A stretch of 64,000 nt of DNA from PBB1 sp965229345 (GTDB lineage Bacteria > Pseudomonadota > Gammaproteobacteria > Burkholderiales > Burkholderiaceae_C). Each line of letters opens with the position of its first letter. Position 1 is the stretch's first letter. A program made the translations under genes and the position numbers. This document shows positions 37,234-45,528 of this stretch, one piece after another. The stretch is taken from positions 2,480,001 through 2,544,000 of the forward strand of contig OZ245872.1 of assembly GCA_965229345.1 (NCBI GenBank), given 5' to 3'. Under the pieces are notes generated by a model. That model was not told the DNA's origin, searched no databases, and worked only from the letters and a program-made list of their open reading frames with translations.

Positions 37234-38775
37234 TCACCCCTGAGCGGCCACCCGCTCTGTGGTGCTGTGCAGCTTGTTCAGAGCTGACAGATACGCCTTG
37301 GCTGAAGCGACGACGATGTCCGGATCTGAACCAACGCCGTTGACCACACGGCCGGCCAATTGCAGGCGCACCGTCACCTCGCCTTGCGATTCTGTGCTGC
37401 CGGAGGTGATCGCATTGACCGAATAGAGCAGCAATTCCGCACCGGTTTCGAGCTTCGACTCGATGGCTTTCAGGCTGGCGTCGACCGGCCCGTTGCCTTG
37501 GCCCTCGGCGTGCAGTTCGGTCGTTCCTGCGGCGAATGCGACCCGGGCGTGCGGGCGCTCGCCAGTTTCCGAATGCTGCGAGAGCGAAAGCAGGCGGTAG
37601 TACTCCTGTTCAGCGGTGACAGACTCGTCCATTACCAGCGCAGTGATGTCCTCGTCGAAGATCTCGCTCTTGCGGTCGGCCAGTTCCTTGAATTTGGCGA
37701 ACGCGGCGTTGACTTCGGTTTCAGACGCCAATTCGATGCCGAGGTCGTGCAGACGTTGCTTGAACGCGTTACGCCCGGACAGCTTGCCCAGCACGATCTT
37801 GTTGGCGGCCCAACCCACATCTTCGGCGCGCATGATTTCGTAGGTGTCGCGGGCCTTCAAGACACCGTCCTGGTGGATGCCGGAGGCGTGTGCAAAGGCA
37901 TTCGCGCCGACCACAGCCTTGTTGGGCTGCACCACGAAGCCCGTGGTCTGTGCCACCAGCCTGGAGGCAGGGACGATCTGTGAGGCGTCAATGCCCACTT
38001 CGAGTCCGAAATGGTCTCGACGGGTACGCACCGCCATCACCACCTCCTCCAATGCACAGTTGCCGGCGCGTTCACCCAGGCCATTGATCGTGCATTCGAT
38101 CTGGCGCGCGCCACCGATCTTCACGCCAGCCAGCGAATTGGCCACGGCCATGCCGAGATCGTTATGGCAGTGCACCGACCAGATCGCCTTGTCGGCATTC
38201 GGAATGCGATTGCGCAGATCGAGGATGAAGTTGCCGTACAGCTCGGGGATCGCGTAGCCGACGGTATCGGGAATGTTGATCGTGGTGGCGCCTTCGGCGA
38301 TGACGGCCTCGAGCACGCGGCACAGGAAATCGGGGTCGGAGCGGTAGCCGTCTTCCGGAGAAAACTCGATATCACCCATCAGGTTGCGAGCGAAGCGCAC
38401 CGCAAGCCTGGCCTGCTCGAACACCTGATCGGGCGTCATCCGCAGCTTCTTCTCCATGTGCAGGGCACTGGTCGCGAGGAACAGGTGGATGCGCGTGGAG
38501 GCACCACCCTTGAGTGCCTCGGCGGCCCGCGCGATGTCCTTGTCGTTGGCGCGGGCCAGCGAGCACACCGTGCTGTCCTTGATGGCCTGGGCGATCGCCT
38601 TGACCGCTTCAAAGTCTCCGTTCGACGATGCTGCGAAACCCGCTTCGATCACATCGACCTTCAGACGCTCCAGTTGCCGTGCAATGCGCAGCTTTTCATC
38701 ACGGGTCATCGAAGCGCCCGGGGATTGTTCGCCATCACGCAAGGTGGTGTCGAAGATGATGAGTTTGTCGGTCAT
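37234..38775 (-). CDS. leuA: 2-isopropylmalate synthase
   Basis: The 513-residue enzyme catalyses the first committed step of leucine synthesis, condensing acetyl-CoA with 2-oxoisovalerate. The N-terminus MTDKLIIFDTTLRDGEQSPG is the HMG-CoA lyase-like catalytic signature. GERAGNCALEEVVMA and the C-terminal leucine-sensing LeuA dimer domain (from about residue 390) follow. I chose ATG 38775 with GAGG nine bases upstream; ATG 38781 is close. A leader peptide and attenuator precede it. It is separated from ilvBHC by pssA and a terminator. Confidence 0.95.
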   Translation of the reverse strand: MTDKLIIFDTTLRDGEQSPGASMTRDEKLRIARQLERLKVDVIEAGFAASSNGDFEAVKAIAQAIKDSTVCSLARANDKDIARAAEALKGGASTRIHLFLATSALHMEKKLRMTPDQVFEQARLAVRFARNLMGDIEFSPEDGYRSDPDFLCRVLEAVIAEGATTINIPDTVGYAIPELYGNFILDLRNRIPNADKAIWSVHCHNDLGMAVANSLAGVKIGGARQIECTINGLGERAGNCALEEVVMAVRTRRDHFGLEVGIDASQIVPASRLVAQTTGFVVQPNKAVVGANAFAHASGIHQDGVLKARDTYEIMRAEDVGWAANKIVLGKLSGRNAFKQRLHDLGIELASETEVNAAFAKFKELADRKSEIFDEDITALVMDESVTAEQEYYRLLSLSQHSETGERPHARVAFAAGTTELHAEGQGNGPVDASLKAIESKLETGAELLLYSVNAITSGSTESQGEVTVRLQLAGRVVNGVGSDPDIVVASAKAYLSALNKLHSTTERVAAQG

Positions 38776-38812
38776 GGTCATGATCCTCAGCTGATGTGAA
38801 TAGAAGGTGGAC

Positions 38813-38852
38813 CTGCAAAACAAAACGGCCCGCTGCGTGTGCAAGCGGGCCG
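38813..38852 (-). terminator. Attenuator of leuA
   Basis: CGGCCCGCT pairs perfectly with AGCGGGCCG around a 9-base loop (38852-38826), followed on the minus strand by TTTTGTTTT. It stops transcription ahead of leuA unless the antiterminator forms. Confidence 0.85.
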
Positions 38853-38881
38853 ATGAGACGAAAACGTTGAGGCGTGAACGG

Positions 38882-38941
38882 TCAGCGAGCCCTTGCGGTC
38901 CCCAGCAGTAGCGTCACCAGAACGTTGTCGAGCGAATTCAT
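38882..38941 (-). CDS. Leucine leader peptide (LeuL-like), 19 residues
   Basis: The ORF reads MNSLDNVLVTLLLGTARAR then TGA. Five of 19 codons are Leu (CTC, CTG, CTA, CTG, CTG), three of them consecutive at residues 11-13, plus two Val. Ribosome stalling at these codons when charged tRNA-Leu is scarce would favour the antiterminator. No Shine-Dalgarno precedes the ATG, and the TACATT -10-like element ends seven bases upstream, so it may be leaderless. Confidence 0.75.
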   Translation of the reverse strand: MNSLDNVLVTLLLGTARAR

Positions 38942-38964
38942 GCCTGAAATGTAGCACGCGGGTT

Positions 38965-39801
38965 TCAGCGGTGCAGACCTTGCTCTTCGGGTTCATCTGT
39001 CGAGGTCGCGATGACGCTGACGGGTCGGCCCTTCATCCGTCGCCAGACATAGACGCCGTAGCCCGAGCCGGCGTAAAGGCAGAACACCGCGAACAACACG
39101 ATCGGCGGGTGCAGGTTGACGAGTGCGATCGCAAGCGCCAGCGCGACGATGACGACGAATGGCACGGTACGCCTCAGGCTGAATTCCTTGAAGCTGTAGA
39201 ACGGCAGGTTGGTGACCATCGTCAGGCCCGAGATCAACGTCAAAGCCATCGCCAACCCGGCCAACCAACCGTGCATGTCGGACTGTTGATAGCCAGCGTC
39301 GTTCATCAGCCAGATGAAACCCATCACGACCGCCGCTGCCGCTGGGCTCGGGAGGCCTTGAAAGTAGCGCTTGTCGACGACAGTGAGATTGGTGTTGAAG
39401 CGCGCCAGCCGCAATGCAGCGCACGAGCAATAAACAAAAGCGGCAACCCACCCCGCCTTTCCCATGCCTTTCAACGCCCACTCGTAGACGATCAGGGCGG
39501 GCGCCGCGCCAAAGGACACCATGTCGGACAGGCTGTCCATCTGCTCGCCAAAGGTGCTCTGGGTATTCGTCATGCGCGCGACCCGGCCGTCCAGGCTGTC
39601 CAGCACCATCGCGCAGAAGACACCCACGGCCGCCTGCTCGAAGCGGCCGTTCATCGCCATCACGATGGCATAGAAACCGCCGAACAAGGCTGCCAACGTG
39701 AACAGGTTGGGCAGCACATAGACGCCCTTGCGACGCGGGCGCAGCGGGCTGTCGTCTGTCTCTGCGTCAGGTGATGGATCGTCTGTGCCGCTCGTATTCA
39801 T
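38965..39801 (-). CDS. pssA: CDP-diacylglycerol--serine O-phosphatidyltransferase
   Basis: The 278-residue membrane enzyme makes phosphatidylserine, the precursor of phosphatidylethanolamine. The CDP-alcohol phosphotransferase motif DGRVARMTNTQSTFGEQMDS (from Asp71) contains the conserved metal-binding aspartates up to Asp93. Seven or so transmembrane helices follow. The ATG at 39801 was chosen over 39828, as the latter adds a non-family extension. The psd decarboxylase, often adjacent in this order, is not here. Confidence 0.92.
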   Translation of the reverse strand: MNTSGTDDPSPDAETDDSPLRPRRKGVYVLPNLFTLAALFGGFYAIVMAMNGRFEQAAVGVFCAMVLDSLDGRVARMTNTQSTFGEQMDSLSDMVSFGAAPALIVYEWALKGMGKAGWVAAFVYCSCAALRLARFNTNLTVVDKRYFQGLPSPAAAAVVMGFIWLMNDAGYQQSDMHGWLAGLAMALTLISGLTMVTNLPFYSFKEFSLRRTVPFVVIVALALAIALVNLHPPIVLFAVFCLYAGSGYGVYVWRRMKGRPVSVIATSTDEPEEQGLHR

Positions 39802-39829
39802 TCGAAGCAGGATACCGCAGGGGGACATG

Positions 39830-39857
39830 AAAAAGCCGCAAGGTGACCCTCGCGGCT
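39830..39857 (-). terminator. Terminator after ilvC
   Basis: AGCCGCGAGG pairs with CCTTGCGGCT (one G-T wobble) around a 4-base loop, followed on the minus strand by TTTTT. It ends the ilvBHC unit before pssA. Confidence 0.85.
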
Positions 39858-39893
39858 CATGGCTTTCGGCCGGTCACGAGGACCGCTCGGACC

Positions 39894-40910
39894 TCAGTTC
39901 TTCGACTGATCGACCAGGCGGTTCTTCTTGATCCAAGGCATCATCGCGCGCAGCTGCTCGCCAACGGTTTCGATCTGATGCTCGGCCATCAGACGCCGAC
40001 GCGACAGCAGTGTCGGGGCGCCAGCGCGGTTCTCGATGATGAAGCTCTTCGCGTACTCGCCAGTCTGGATGTCGGTGAGGATCTGCTTCATGGCCTTCTT
40101 CGACTCAGCGGTGACCACACGAGGACCCGAGACGTACTCGCCGTATTCGGCGTTGTTCGAGATCGAGTAATTCATGTTGGCAATGCCACCTTCGTAGATC
40201 AGGTCGACGATCAACTTGAGTTCGTGCAGGCATTCGAAGTAGGCCATCTCGGGCGCGTAACCGGCTTCGGTCAGCGTCTCGAAGCCGGCCTTGATCAGTT
40301 CGACCGCGCCACCGCACAGCACCGCTTGCTCGCCAAACAGGTCGGTCTCGGTTTCTTCGCGGAAATTGGTCTCGATGATGCCGGCCTTGCCGCCGCCATT
40401 GGCTGCCGCGTAGCTCAGCGCCAGATCGCGCGCCTTGCCGCTCTTGTCGGCGTGCACGGCGATCAGGTGCGGTACACCCCCGCCCTGCGTGTAGGTGCCG
40501 CGAACGGTGTGGCCTGGGGCCTTCGGCGCCACCATCCAGACATCCAGGTCGGCACGCGGAATCACCTGACCGTAGTGCACATTGAAGCCGTGTGCAAAGG
40601 CGAGTGAAGCACCTTGCTTGAGGTTGGGCTCGACGTCGTTCTTGTAGACCGTAGCGATCTGCTCATCGGGCAACAACATCATCACGATATCGGCCGACTT
40701 GACCGCATCGGCCACGTCCGCAACCTTCAGCCCGGCCTTCTCGACCTTGGCCCAAGACGGGCCGCCCTTGCGCACGCCCACAGTGACCTTGACGCCGCTG
40801 TCGTTCAGATTCTGCGCATGCGCATGGCCTTGCGAACCATACCCAATGATGGCAACGTTCTTGCCCTTGACGAGGCTGAGGTCGGCGTCTTTGTCGTAAT
40901 AAACCTTCAT
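39894..40910 (-). CDS. ilvC: Ketol-acid reductoisomerase (NADP+)
   Basis: The 338-residue class I enzyme has the Rossmann motif IIGYGSQGHAHAQNL (GYGSQG at 23-28) and the knotted C-terminal domain with ETDLFGEQAVLCGG metal-binding acidic residues. The C-terminus is VGEQLRAMMPWI. It isomerises and reduces acetolactate or acetohydroxybutyrate in Val/Ile (and thus Leu) synthesis. It lies 50 bases downstream of ilvH. Confidence 0.97.
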   Translation of the reverse strand: MKVYYDKDADLSLVKGKNVAIIGYGSQGHAHAQNLNDSGVKVTVGVRKGGPSWAKVEKAGLKVADVADAVKSADIVMMLLPDEQIATVYKNDVEPNLKQGASLAFAHGFNVHYGQVIPRADLDVWMVAPKAPGHTVRGTYTQGGGVPHLIAVHADKSGKARDLALSYAAANGGGKAGIIETNFREETETDLFGEQAVLCGGAVELIKAGFETLTEAGYAPEMAYFECLHELKLIVDLIYEGGIANMNYSISNNAEYGEYVSGPRVVTAESKKAMKQILTDIQTGEYAKSFIIENRAGAPTLLSRRRLMAEHQIETVGEQLRAMMPWIKKNRLVDQSKN

Positions 40911-40960
40911 GGTGATCTCCAGGTGTCAAATGTTTGGGGTTCGGGAAAAGATGTGGGGGG

Positions 40961-41452
40961 TCATACGCGCAGGATTCGCTCTCCGCGCCCGATCCCGCTG
41001 GTACCGGTGCGCACGGTCTCAAGAATCGCGGCACGGTCTATGGCCTCGATGAATGCATCGAGCTTGGACGAATCGCCCGTCAGCTCGATGGTGTAGCTCT
41101 TTTCGGTCACGTCGATGATGCGGCCGCGAAAGATGTCGGCCATGCGCATCATCTCGTCGCGCTCCTTGCCAACCGCGCGCACCTTGATCAGCATCAGTTC
41201 GCGTTCGGTGTAGGCGCCTTCAGTCAGATCGACCACCTTGACCACCTCGATCAATCGGTTCAGATGCTTGGTGATCTGCTCGATCACGTCGCTCGACCCA
41301 GTGGTGACGATGGTCATGCGCGACAACGACGGGTCTTCGGTGGGTGCGACCGTCAGGCTCTCGATGTTGTAGGCACGGGCCGAGAAAAGCCCGACCACGC
41401 GCGACAGCGCGCCGGCTTCGTTTTCCAGCAGCAAGGCAATGACGTGTTTCAT
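40961..41452 (-). CDS. ilvH: Acetolactate synthase small (regulatory) subunit
   Basis: The 163-residue protein has an N-terminal ACT domain (ALLLENEAGALSRVVGLFSA, then YNIESLTVAPTEDPSLSRMT) and the C-terminal IlvH domain (REL-type LIKVRAVGKERDEMMRMADI). It binds valine and gives feedback inhibition of IlvB. It follows ilvB after a 177-base gap that contains no visible ORF. Confidence 0.95.
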   Translation of the reverse strand: MKHVIALLLENEAGALSRVVGLFSARAYNIESLTVAPTEDPSLSRMTIVTTGSSDVIEQITKHLNRLIEVVKVVDLTEGAYTERELMLIKVRAVGKERDEMMRMADIFRGRIIDVTEKSYTIELTGDSSKLDAFIEAIDRAAILETVRTGTSGIGRGERILRV

Positions 41453-41629
41453 GTTCGGTGTCGGCCCACGGCAATGTGGAAGGCGGCGGTAACCGCCTGC
41501 ACTGCCTGTGCGGCCTGAAGAAGTGGATGGATCCGATGCGTTTCGGGGACTAGGGTCTCAAGGTGAAGCGATGTTCGCCGGTGTGTCTGCCCGCGAGGTA
41601 ACGCAAGCGTGGCACCAGCGTTCAGCGCC
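41453..41629. other. ilvB-ilvH intergenic region (177 bases), nothing recognised
   Basis: Unusually long for the ilv operon. A small GGCGGTTACCGCC hairpin lies near the ilvH end (41490-41504). There is no T-run terminator and no clear Shine-Dalgarno before the ilvH ATG. Confidence 0.4.
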
Positions 41630-43408
41630 TCACAGGTCTTCGGAGCCCAGCAACATTTCGCTGATGCCCTTGCCGGCCTTGACCATCGGCCAGACGTTTT
41701 CTTCCTGGTCGGTGCGGATGTCGAGGAACACCGTGCGATCCTTCAATCGGATGGCCTCGCGCAACGCGCCTTCCACGTCAGATGGCTTTTCCACTTTCAG
41801 GCCGACGTGGCCGTAGGCTTCGGCCAACTTGACGAAATCGGGCAGCGCATCCATGTAGCTGTGCGAGTAGCGGCCACCGTAGTCGAGCTGCTGCCACTGC
41901 CGCACCATGCCCAGGTAGCGGTTGTTCAGCGAAATCACCTTGACCGGTGTGTTGTATTGCAAGCAGGTGGACAGTTCCTGGATGCACATCTGGATCGAGC
42001 CCTCGCCAGTGACGCAGAAGACATCCGCATCGGGCTTCGCGAGCTTGATGCCCATCGCATAGGGCAGGCCGACGCCCATCGTGCCCAGGCCACCGGAGTT
42101 GATCCAGCGGCGCGGCTCGTCGAAACGGTAGTACTGAGCGGCCCACATCTGGTGCTGTCCGACGTCCGAGGTGATATACGCGTCGGAGTCCTTGGTCAGC
42201 TCCCACAGCTTCTCGATCACGTACTGCGGCTTGATGACGACATCGCTGTTCGTGTACTTCAGGCATTCCTGCTTGCGCCACTCTGCGATCTGCGACCACC
42301 ACGCCCCGAGCGCATTGGCATCTGGGCGAGCCTGCGCGTCCCGGATCTGCGCGATCAGTTCCTGCAGCACTTCCTTCACGTCGCCGACGATCGGGATATC
42401 GACCTTGACACGCTTGGAGATCGATGAGGGATCGATGTCGATGTGGATGATCTTGCGCTGGACCGAGGCAAAGTGCGTGGGATTGCCGATCACGCGGTCG
42501 TCGAATCGGGCGCCAACGGCGAGCAGAACGTCGCAGTTCTGCATGGTCATGTTGGCTTCGTAGGTGCCGTGCATGCCCAGCATGCCCAGAAACTTCGGAT
42601 CGCTCGACGGATAGGCGCCCAGGCCCATCAGGGTGTTGGTGCAGGGGAATCCAAGCAGATTCACCAGCTCACGCAGCTCGGCCGACGCGTTACCGAGAAT
42701 CACACCACCGCCGCTGTAGATGTACGGCCGCTTCGACGCCAGCAGCAGCTGCACCGCCTTGCGAATCTGTCCGGCGTGCCCCTTGCGGACCGGGCTGTAC
42801 GAACGCATTTCCAACGCCGCCGGGTAAGCGAACGGCGCGGTATTCACCGACACGTCCTTCGGGATATCGACCACCACTGGGCCGGGGCGGCCGGTGCGAG
42901 CGATGTGGAAGGCCTTCTTCAGCGTCAGTGCGAGATCGCGCACGTCCTTCACCAGGAAGTTGTGCTTGACGATGGGGCGGGTGATGCCGACGGTGTCGCA
43001 CTCCTGGAAGGCATCGAGACCGATCGCCTGTGTGGGCACCTGTCCGGTGATGATCACCATCGGAATGCTGTCCATGTAGGCAGTGGCGATGCCTGTGATC
43101 GCGTTCGTCACCCCCGGCCCGGAGGTGACCAGTGCCACACCGACCTCGCCAGAGGCCCGGGCATAGCCGTCTGCCGCGTGGACAGCCGCTTGCTCGTGCC
43201 GAACCAGCACATGTTCGATCGTGTCTTGCTTGTACAGCGCGTCGTAGATGTACAGAACGGCCCCGCCGGGATAACCCCACAAGAACTGGACGTTCTCGGC
43301 CTGCAGGCAGCGGATCAGTATTTCAGCGCCGTTGGGCTCGGTGGAGGAGGAGCCTGGGGCGGCGGGCGCCGACGCGGCGCGTTTGACTTGAGCGTCTGAC
43401 ATGTCCAT
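41630..43408 (-). CDS. ilvB: Acetolactate synthase large (catalytic) subunit
   Basis: The 592-residue thiamine-diphosphate enzyme has the catalytic Glu72 (VRHEQAAVHAADGYARASG) and the FAD/central domain. The C-terminal TPP-binding motif GEGSIQMCIQELSTC ends in NNRYLGMVRQ. It condenses pyruvate to acetolactate, or with 2-oxobutyrate to acetohydroxybutyrate. Either Met1 or Met3 could be the start. It heads ilvBHC and is divergent from the sigma factor gene. Confidence 0.97.
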   Translation of the reverse strand: MDMSDAQVKRAASAPAAPGSSSTEPNGAEILIRCLQAENVQFLWGYPGGAVLYIYDALYKQDTIEHVLVRHEQAAVHAADGYARASGEVGVALVTSGPGVTNAITGIATAYMDSIPMVIITGQVPTQAIGLDAFQECDTVGITRPIVKHNFLVKDVRDLALTLKKAFHIARTGRPGPVVVDIPKDVSVNTAPFAYPAALEMRSYSPVRKGHAGQIRKAVQLLLASKRPYIYSGGGVILGNASAELRELVNLLGFPCTNTLMGLGAYPSSDPKFLGMLGMHGTYEANMTMQNCDVLLAVGARFDDRVIGNPTHFASVQRKIIHIDIDPSSISKRVKVDIPIVGDVKEVLQELIAQIRDAQARPDANALGAWWSQIAEWRKQECLKYTNSDVVIKPQYVIEKLWELTKDSDAYITSDVGQHQMWAAQYYRFDEPRRWINSGGLGTMGVGLPYAMGIKLAKPDADVFCVTGEGSIQMCIQELSTCLQYNTPVKVISLNNRYLGMVRQWQQLDYGGRYSHSYMDALPDFVKLAEAYGHVGLKVEKPSDVEGALREAIRLKDRTVFLDIRTDQEENVWPMVKAGKGISEMLLGSEDL

Positions 43409-43660
43409 GTAGAACCTCTGTGAATTTCTCTAACGAAAAACCATCGGTGCGCCTCTCCGCGCTCTTGTGAAGCGGGTGTGGTGCCTGGTGAATCACCTTC
43501 AGGATGCCTCAGGTCGAGAACACCAGCGGCGATCCATCTGTTGTGCAACGTAGGATTATGACACCCTCACTGTGCCACCTCACCCAACTCGGCAGCCCAA
43601 CGTGGTGCAGTGAGATACTCCGCACCCGTTTGTCCCGCCCCGTGAAGAGGCGCCCTCGTC
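43409..43660. other. Divergent promoter region between ilvB and the sigma factor gene
   Basis: The 252 bases contain an extended -10 element for ilvB (TGTCATAAT on the minus strand, -10 at 43560-43555), predicting a leader of about 140 bases. I searched that leader for a branched-chain-rich leader peptide and terminator and found neither. Confidence 0.5.
43553..43563 (-). promoter_or_regulatory. Candidate extended -10 promoter of ilvB
   Basis: TGTCATAAT on the minus strand matches an extended -10 (TGnTATAAT) with one change. No -35 with good spacing is seen. Confidence 0.4.
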
Positions 43661-44227
43661 TTGGCTTCCGAACAAGAACTGTCCGCTTTTCTCAAGAGCG
43701 TCGAAAAACGCGCCTTCAAGCGGGCCGTGTTTTCCGTTCGCGACGAGGATGCTGCCCTGGATGTCGTACAGGACGCGATGATCAAGCTGGCAGAAAACTA
43801 CGCCGATCGGCCCGCTGCCGAGTTGCCGCCGCTGTTCCAGCGCATCCTGTCGAACGCGACGATGGACTGGTTCCGGCGCCAGAAGGTGCGAGGCGCACTT
43901 TTCCGCAATTTTTCCGACTTCGAGCCTGCGGGCGGCGATGAGGATTTCGATATTCTGGAGGTGCTGGAAGCGTTTGCTGGTGAGGCGTCTGCCGAAAGTG
44001 CGTCGGACGTCGTCTCGCGCGGCCAGGTTTTTGCTTTGATCGAGAGTCAGGTCGCCGATCTGCCTGCCCGTCAACGAGAAGCGTTTCTGCTGCGTTACTG
44101 GGAGGAACTCGATGTTTCAGAGACTGCGCTGGCGATGGGCTGCTCCGAGGGAAGCGTCAAAACGCATTGTTCCCGGGCAGTGCATGCACTGGCGAAGGCG
44201 CTGAAGGCGAAAGGAATCACCCTGTGA
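43661..44227 (+). CDS. Small sigma-70 family (ECF-like) RNA polymerase sigma factor
   Basis: The 188-residue protein has region 2 (KRAVFSVRDEDAALDVVQDA, then MDWFRRQKVRGALFR) and region 4 (LPARQREAFLLRYWEELDVS, SEGSVKTHCSRAVHAL). It lacks region 1 and region 3, as ECF sigma factors do. The TTG start follows GAAGAGG at good spacing. Its stop overlaps the DUF3619 gene (GTGA), so the neighbouring gene is translated with it. DUF3619 is a natural anti-sigma candidate. The target promoters cannot be deduced here. Confidence 0.88.
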   Translation: MASEQELSAFLKSVEKRAFKRAVFSVRDEDAALDVVQDAMIKLAENYADRPAAELPPLFQRILSNATMDWFRRQKVRGALFRNFSDFEPAGGDEDFDILEVLEAFAGEASAESASDVVSRGQVFALIESQVADLPARQREAFLLRYWEELDVSETALAMGCSEGSVKTHCSRAVHALAKALKAKGITL

Positions 44228-44667
44228 ATGCCGCTGAACACACCGCCGACCCCCGAGTGGCCGCTTTGGAGGCCCGTTTCGGGCTGCGGCTGACAGCTCG
44301 CCTGAGCGAGAGTGCTGACCTGTTGCCACACGACGTGACCGAACGGTTGCGTCACGCCAGGCAATTGGCGCTGGCACAGCGTCAGACGGCTTCGTCTGCA
44401 CAGATCAATTCGGCAGCCAACGGGTTTTCGTCCGCAGCCACACTTTCCTTCGGTGGCAGCAAGGGCAAGTCGTGGTGGACGTCCCTGACCGCACTGGTTC
44501 CAGTGGCCGCCCTGCTTCTGGGACTCAGCCTGATCGAGCACTTCCATCTGCAAGACCAGATCGCCGCGGCCGCCGAAGTCGATGCGGCACTGCTGGCTGA
44601 CGATGTGCCGCCCGAGGCCTACAGCGATCCAGGGTTCGTTGAATACCTGAAGACGTCACGCGAGTGA
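44224..44667 (+). CDS. DUF3619 family protein, single-pass membrane, possible anti-sigma factor
   Basis: The 147-residue protein starts at a GTG overlapping the sigma factor stop. It has a cytoplasmic-like N-terminal part (RVAALEARFGLRLTARLSES, then HDVTERLRHARQLALAQRQ), one transmembrane helix at about 84-104 (ALVPVAALLLGLSLIE) and a short acidic C-terminus. The N-terminal in/C-terminal out layout resembles anti-sigma factors. The family function is unknown; the anti-sigma role is inferred from the operon. Confidence 0.85.
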   Translation: MNAAEHTADPRVAALEARFGLRLTARLSESADLLPHDVTERLRHARQLALAQRQTASSAQINSAANGFSSAATLSFGGSKGKSWWTSLTALVPVAALLLGLSLIEHFHLQDQIAAAAEVDAALLADDVPPEAYSDPGFVEYLKTSRE

Positions 44668-45521
44668 CCAATGACCACATGCCGCGCGCCGTCGAACCGT
44701 TCAGCAAATGCCGGGTCGCGAATCGGCTTTGCGCGCTTGCGACGCTTTCCGCCGCCCTTGCCAGCTGCCTGACCAGCCAGGCGCTGGCTGCGGGCGCTGG
44801 CGCGCCGACCCAGATGGCAGTGAATGGATCCAGCACGACGACAAAAGCCGAGAAGCCACCCACGTGGTCGAGCCTGACACCCAGCCAACGATCAGCGCTG
44901 CAACCACTGCAGCGTGAATGGCGCAACATCGGCTCCGACCACAAACAAAAGTGGCTGGAAATCGTGGCTCAGTTTCCGATCAAATCGGAAGACGAGCGGC
45001 AGCGCATCCAGGCGCGCATGACCGAATGGGCCGCACTGACACCGGAGCAACGGGGTACCGCCCGCCTTCAGTTCAAGCAGGCGCAGCAACTGGCGCCGTC
45101 CAATCGACAAGCACGCTGGGAGGCGTATCAGGCACTGCCTGAGGCCGAGAAGAAAGAACTGGCCGCCCGCGCGGCACCCGAAGCCAGCACCGGCACACCG
45201 TCCAAACTTCGCCTCCAGGCAGCGGACATGGCCGGCACGGATTCCTTTGGCGTCCAGACCAAATCCAATGAAGTGCTTCCCCCAGACGTTCGCCGCCAGG
45301 GCCGATCGGTGGCGCCAACCGTCATTCAAGCACCCACAGGCGCGACCACAACGCTGATCTCGAAACGCCCCACGCCACCGGCACATCAACAGGCAGGGCT
45401 GCCGAAAATCACCGCGTCGCCAAATTTCGTCAACCCGACGACCTTGCTGCCGAAGCGAGGCCCCCAAGGGGCGGCGGTGGTCGCCGTGGGCGCCTCGGCC
45501 CCCACGGCCACGCCTCCCTGA
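44664..45521 (+). CDS. DUF3106 domain protein, secreted
   Basis: The 285-residue protein starts at a GTG overlapping the DUF3619 stop (GTGA), with ATG 44679 as an alternative. It has a signal peptide (CALATLSAALASCLTSQALA), then a DUF3106 domain (WSSLTPSQRSALQPLQREW; TEWAALTPEQRGTARLQFKQ; LPEAEKKELAARA). These repeated W-x-x-L-T-P-x-Q-R units resemble short helical pairs. The tail is Pro/Ala/Thr-rich. It would be periplasmic. A Zra/CpxP-like sensing role is my guess only. Confidence 0.85.
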   Translation: MTNDHMPRAVEPFSKCRVANRLCALATLSAALASCLTSQALAAGAGAPTQMAVNGSSTTTKAEKPPTWSSLTPSQRSALQPLQREWRNIGSDHKQKWLEIVAQFPIKSEDERQRIQARMTEWAALTPEQRGTARLQFKQAQQLAPSNRQARWEAYQALPEAEKKELAARAAPEASTGTPSKLRLQAADMAGTDSFGVQTKSNEVLPPDVRRQGRSVAPTVIQAPTGATTTLISKRPTPPAHQQAGLPKITASPNFVNPTTLLPKRGPQGAAVVAVGASAPTATPP

Positions 45522-45528
45522 CCCGGGC

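Larger units (their letters stand above)
38776..38964 (-). promoter_or_regulatory. leuA leader region: Leu-rich leader peptide, antiterminator and attenuator
   Basis: The 189-base gap between pssA and leuA holds, in order on the minus strand, an extended -10-like TGCTACATT (about 38956-38948), a 19-codon leader ORF, an antiterminator arm inside its last codons (GCAAGGGC at 38896-38889) and the attenuator hairpin. The antiterminator arm pairs with GCCCGCTTGC (38850-38841), which is the 5' arm of the terminator, so the two structures are mutually exclusive. This is the layout of leucine-dependent transcription attenuation. Confidence 0.75.

Noticed and set aside
43409..43548. Possible attenuator leader peptide upstream of ilvB
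   Set aside because: No ORF rich in Ile, Val or Leu and no terminator hairpin with a T-run were found in the predicted leader.
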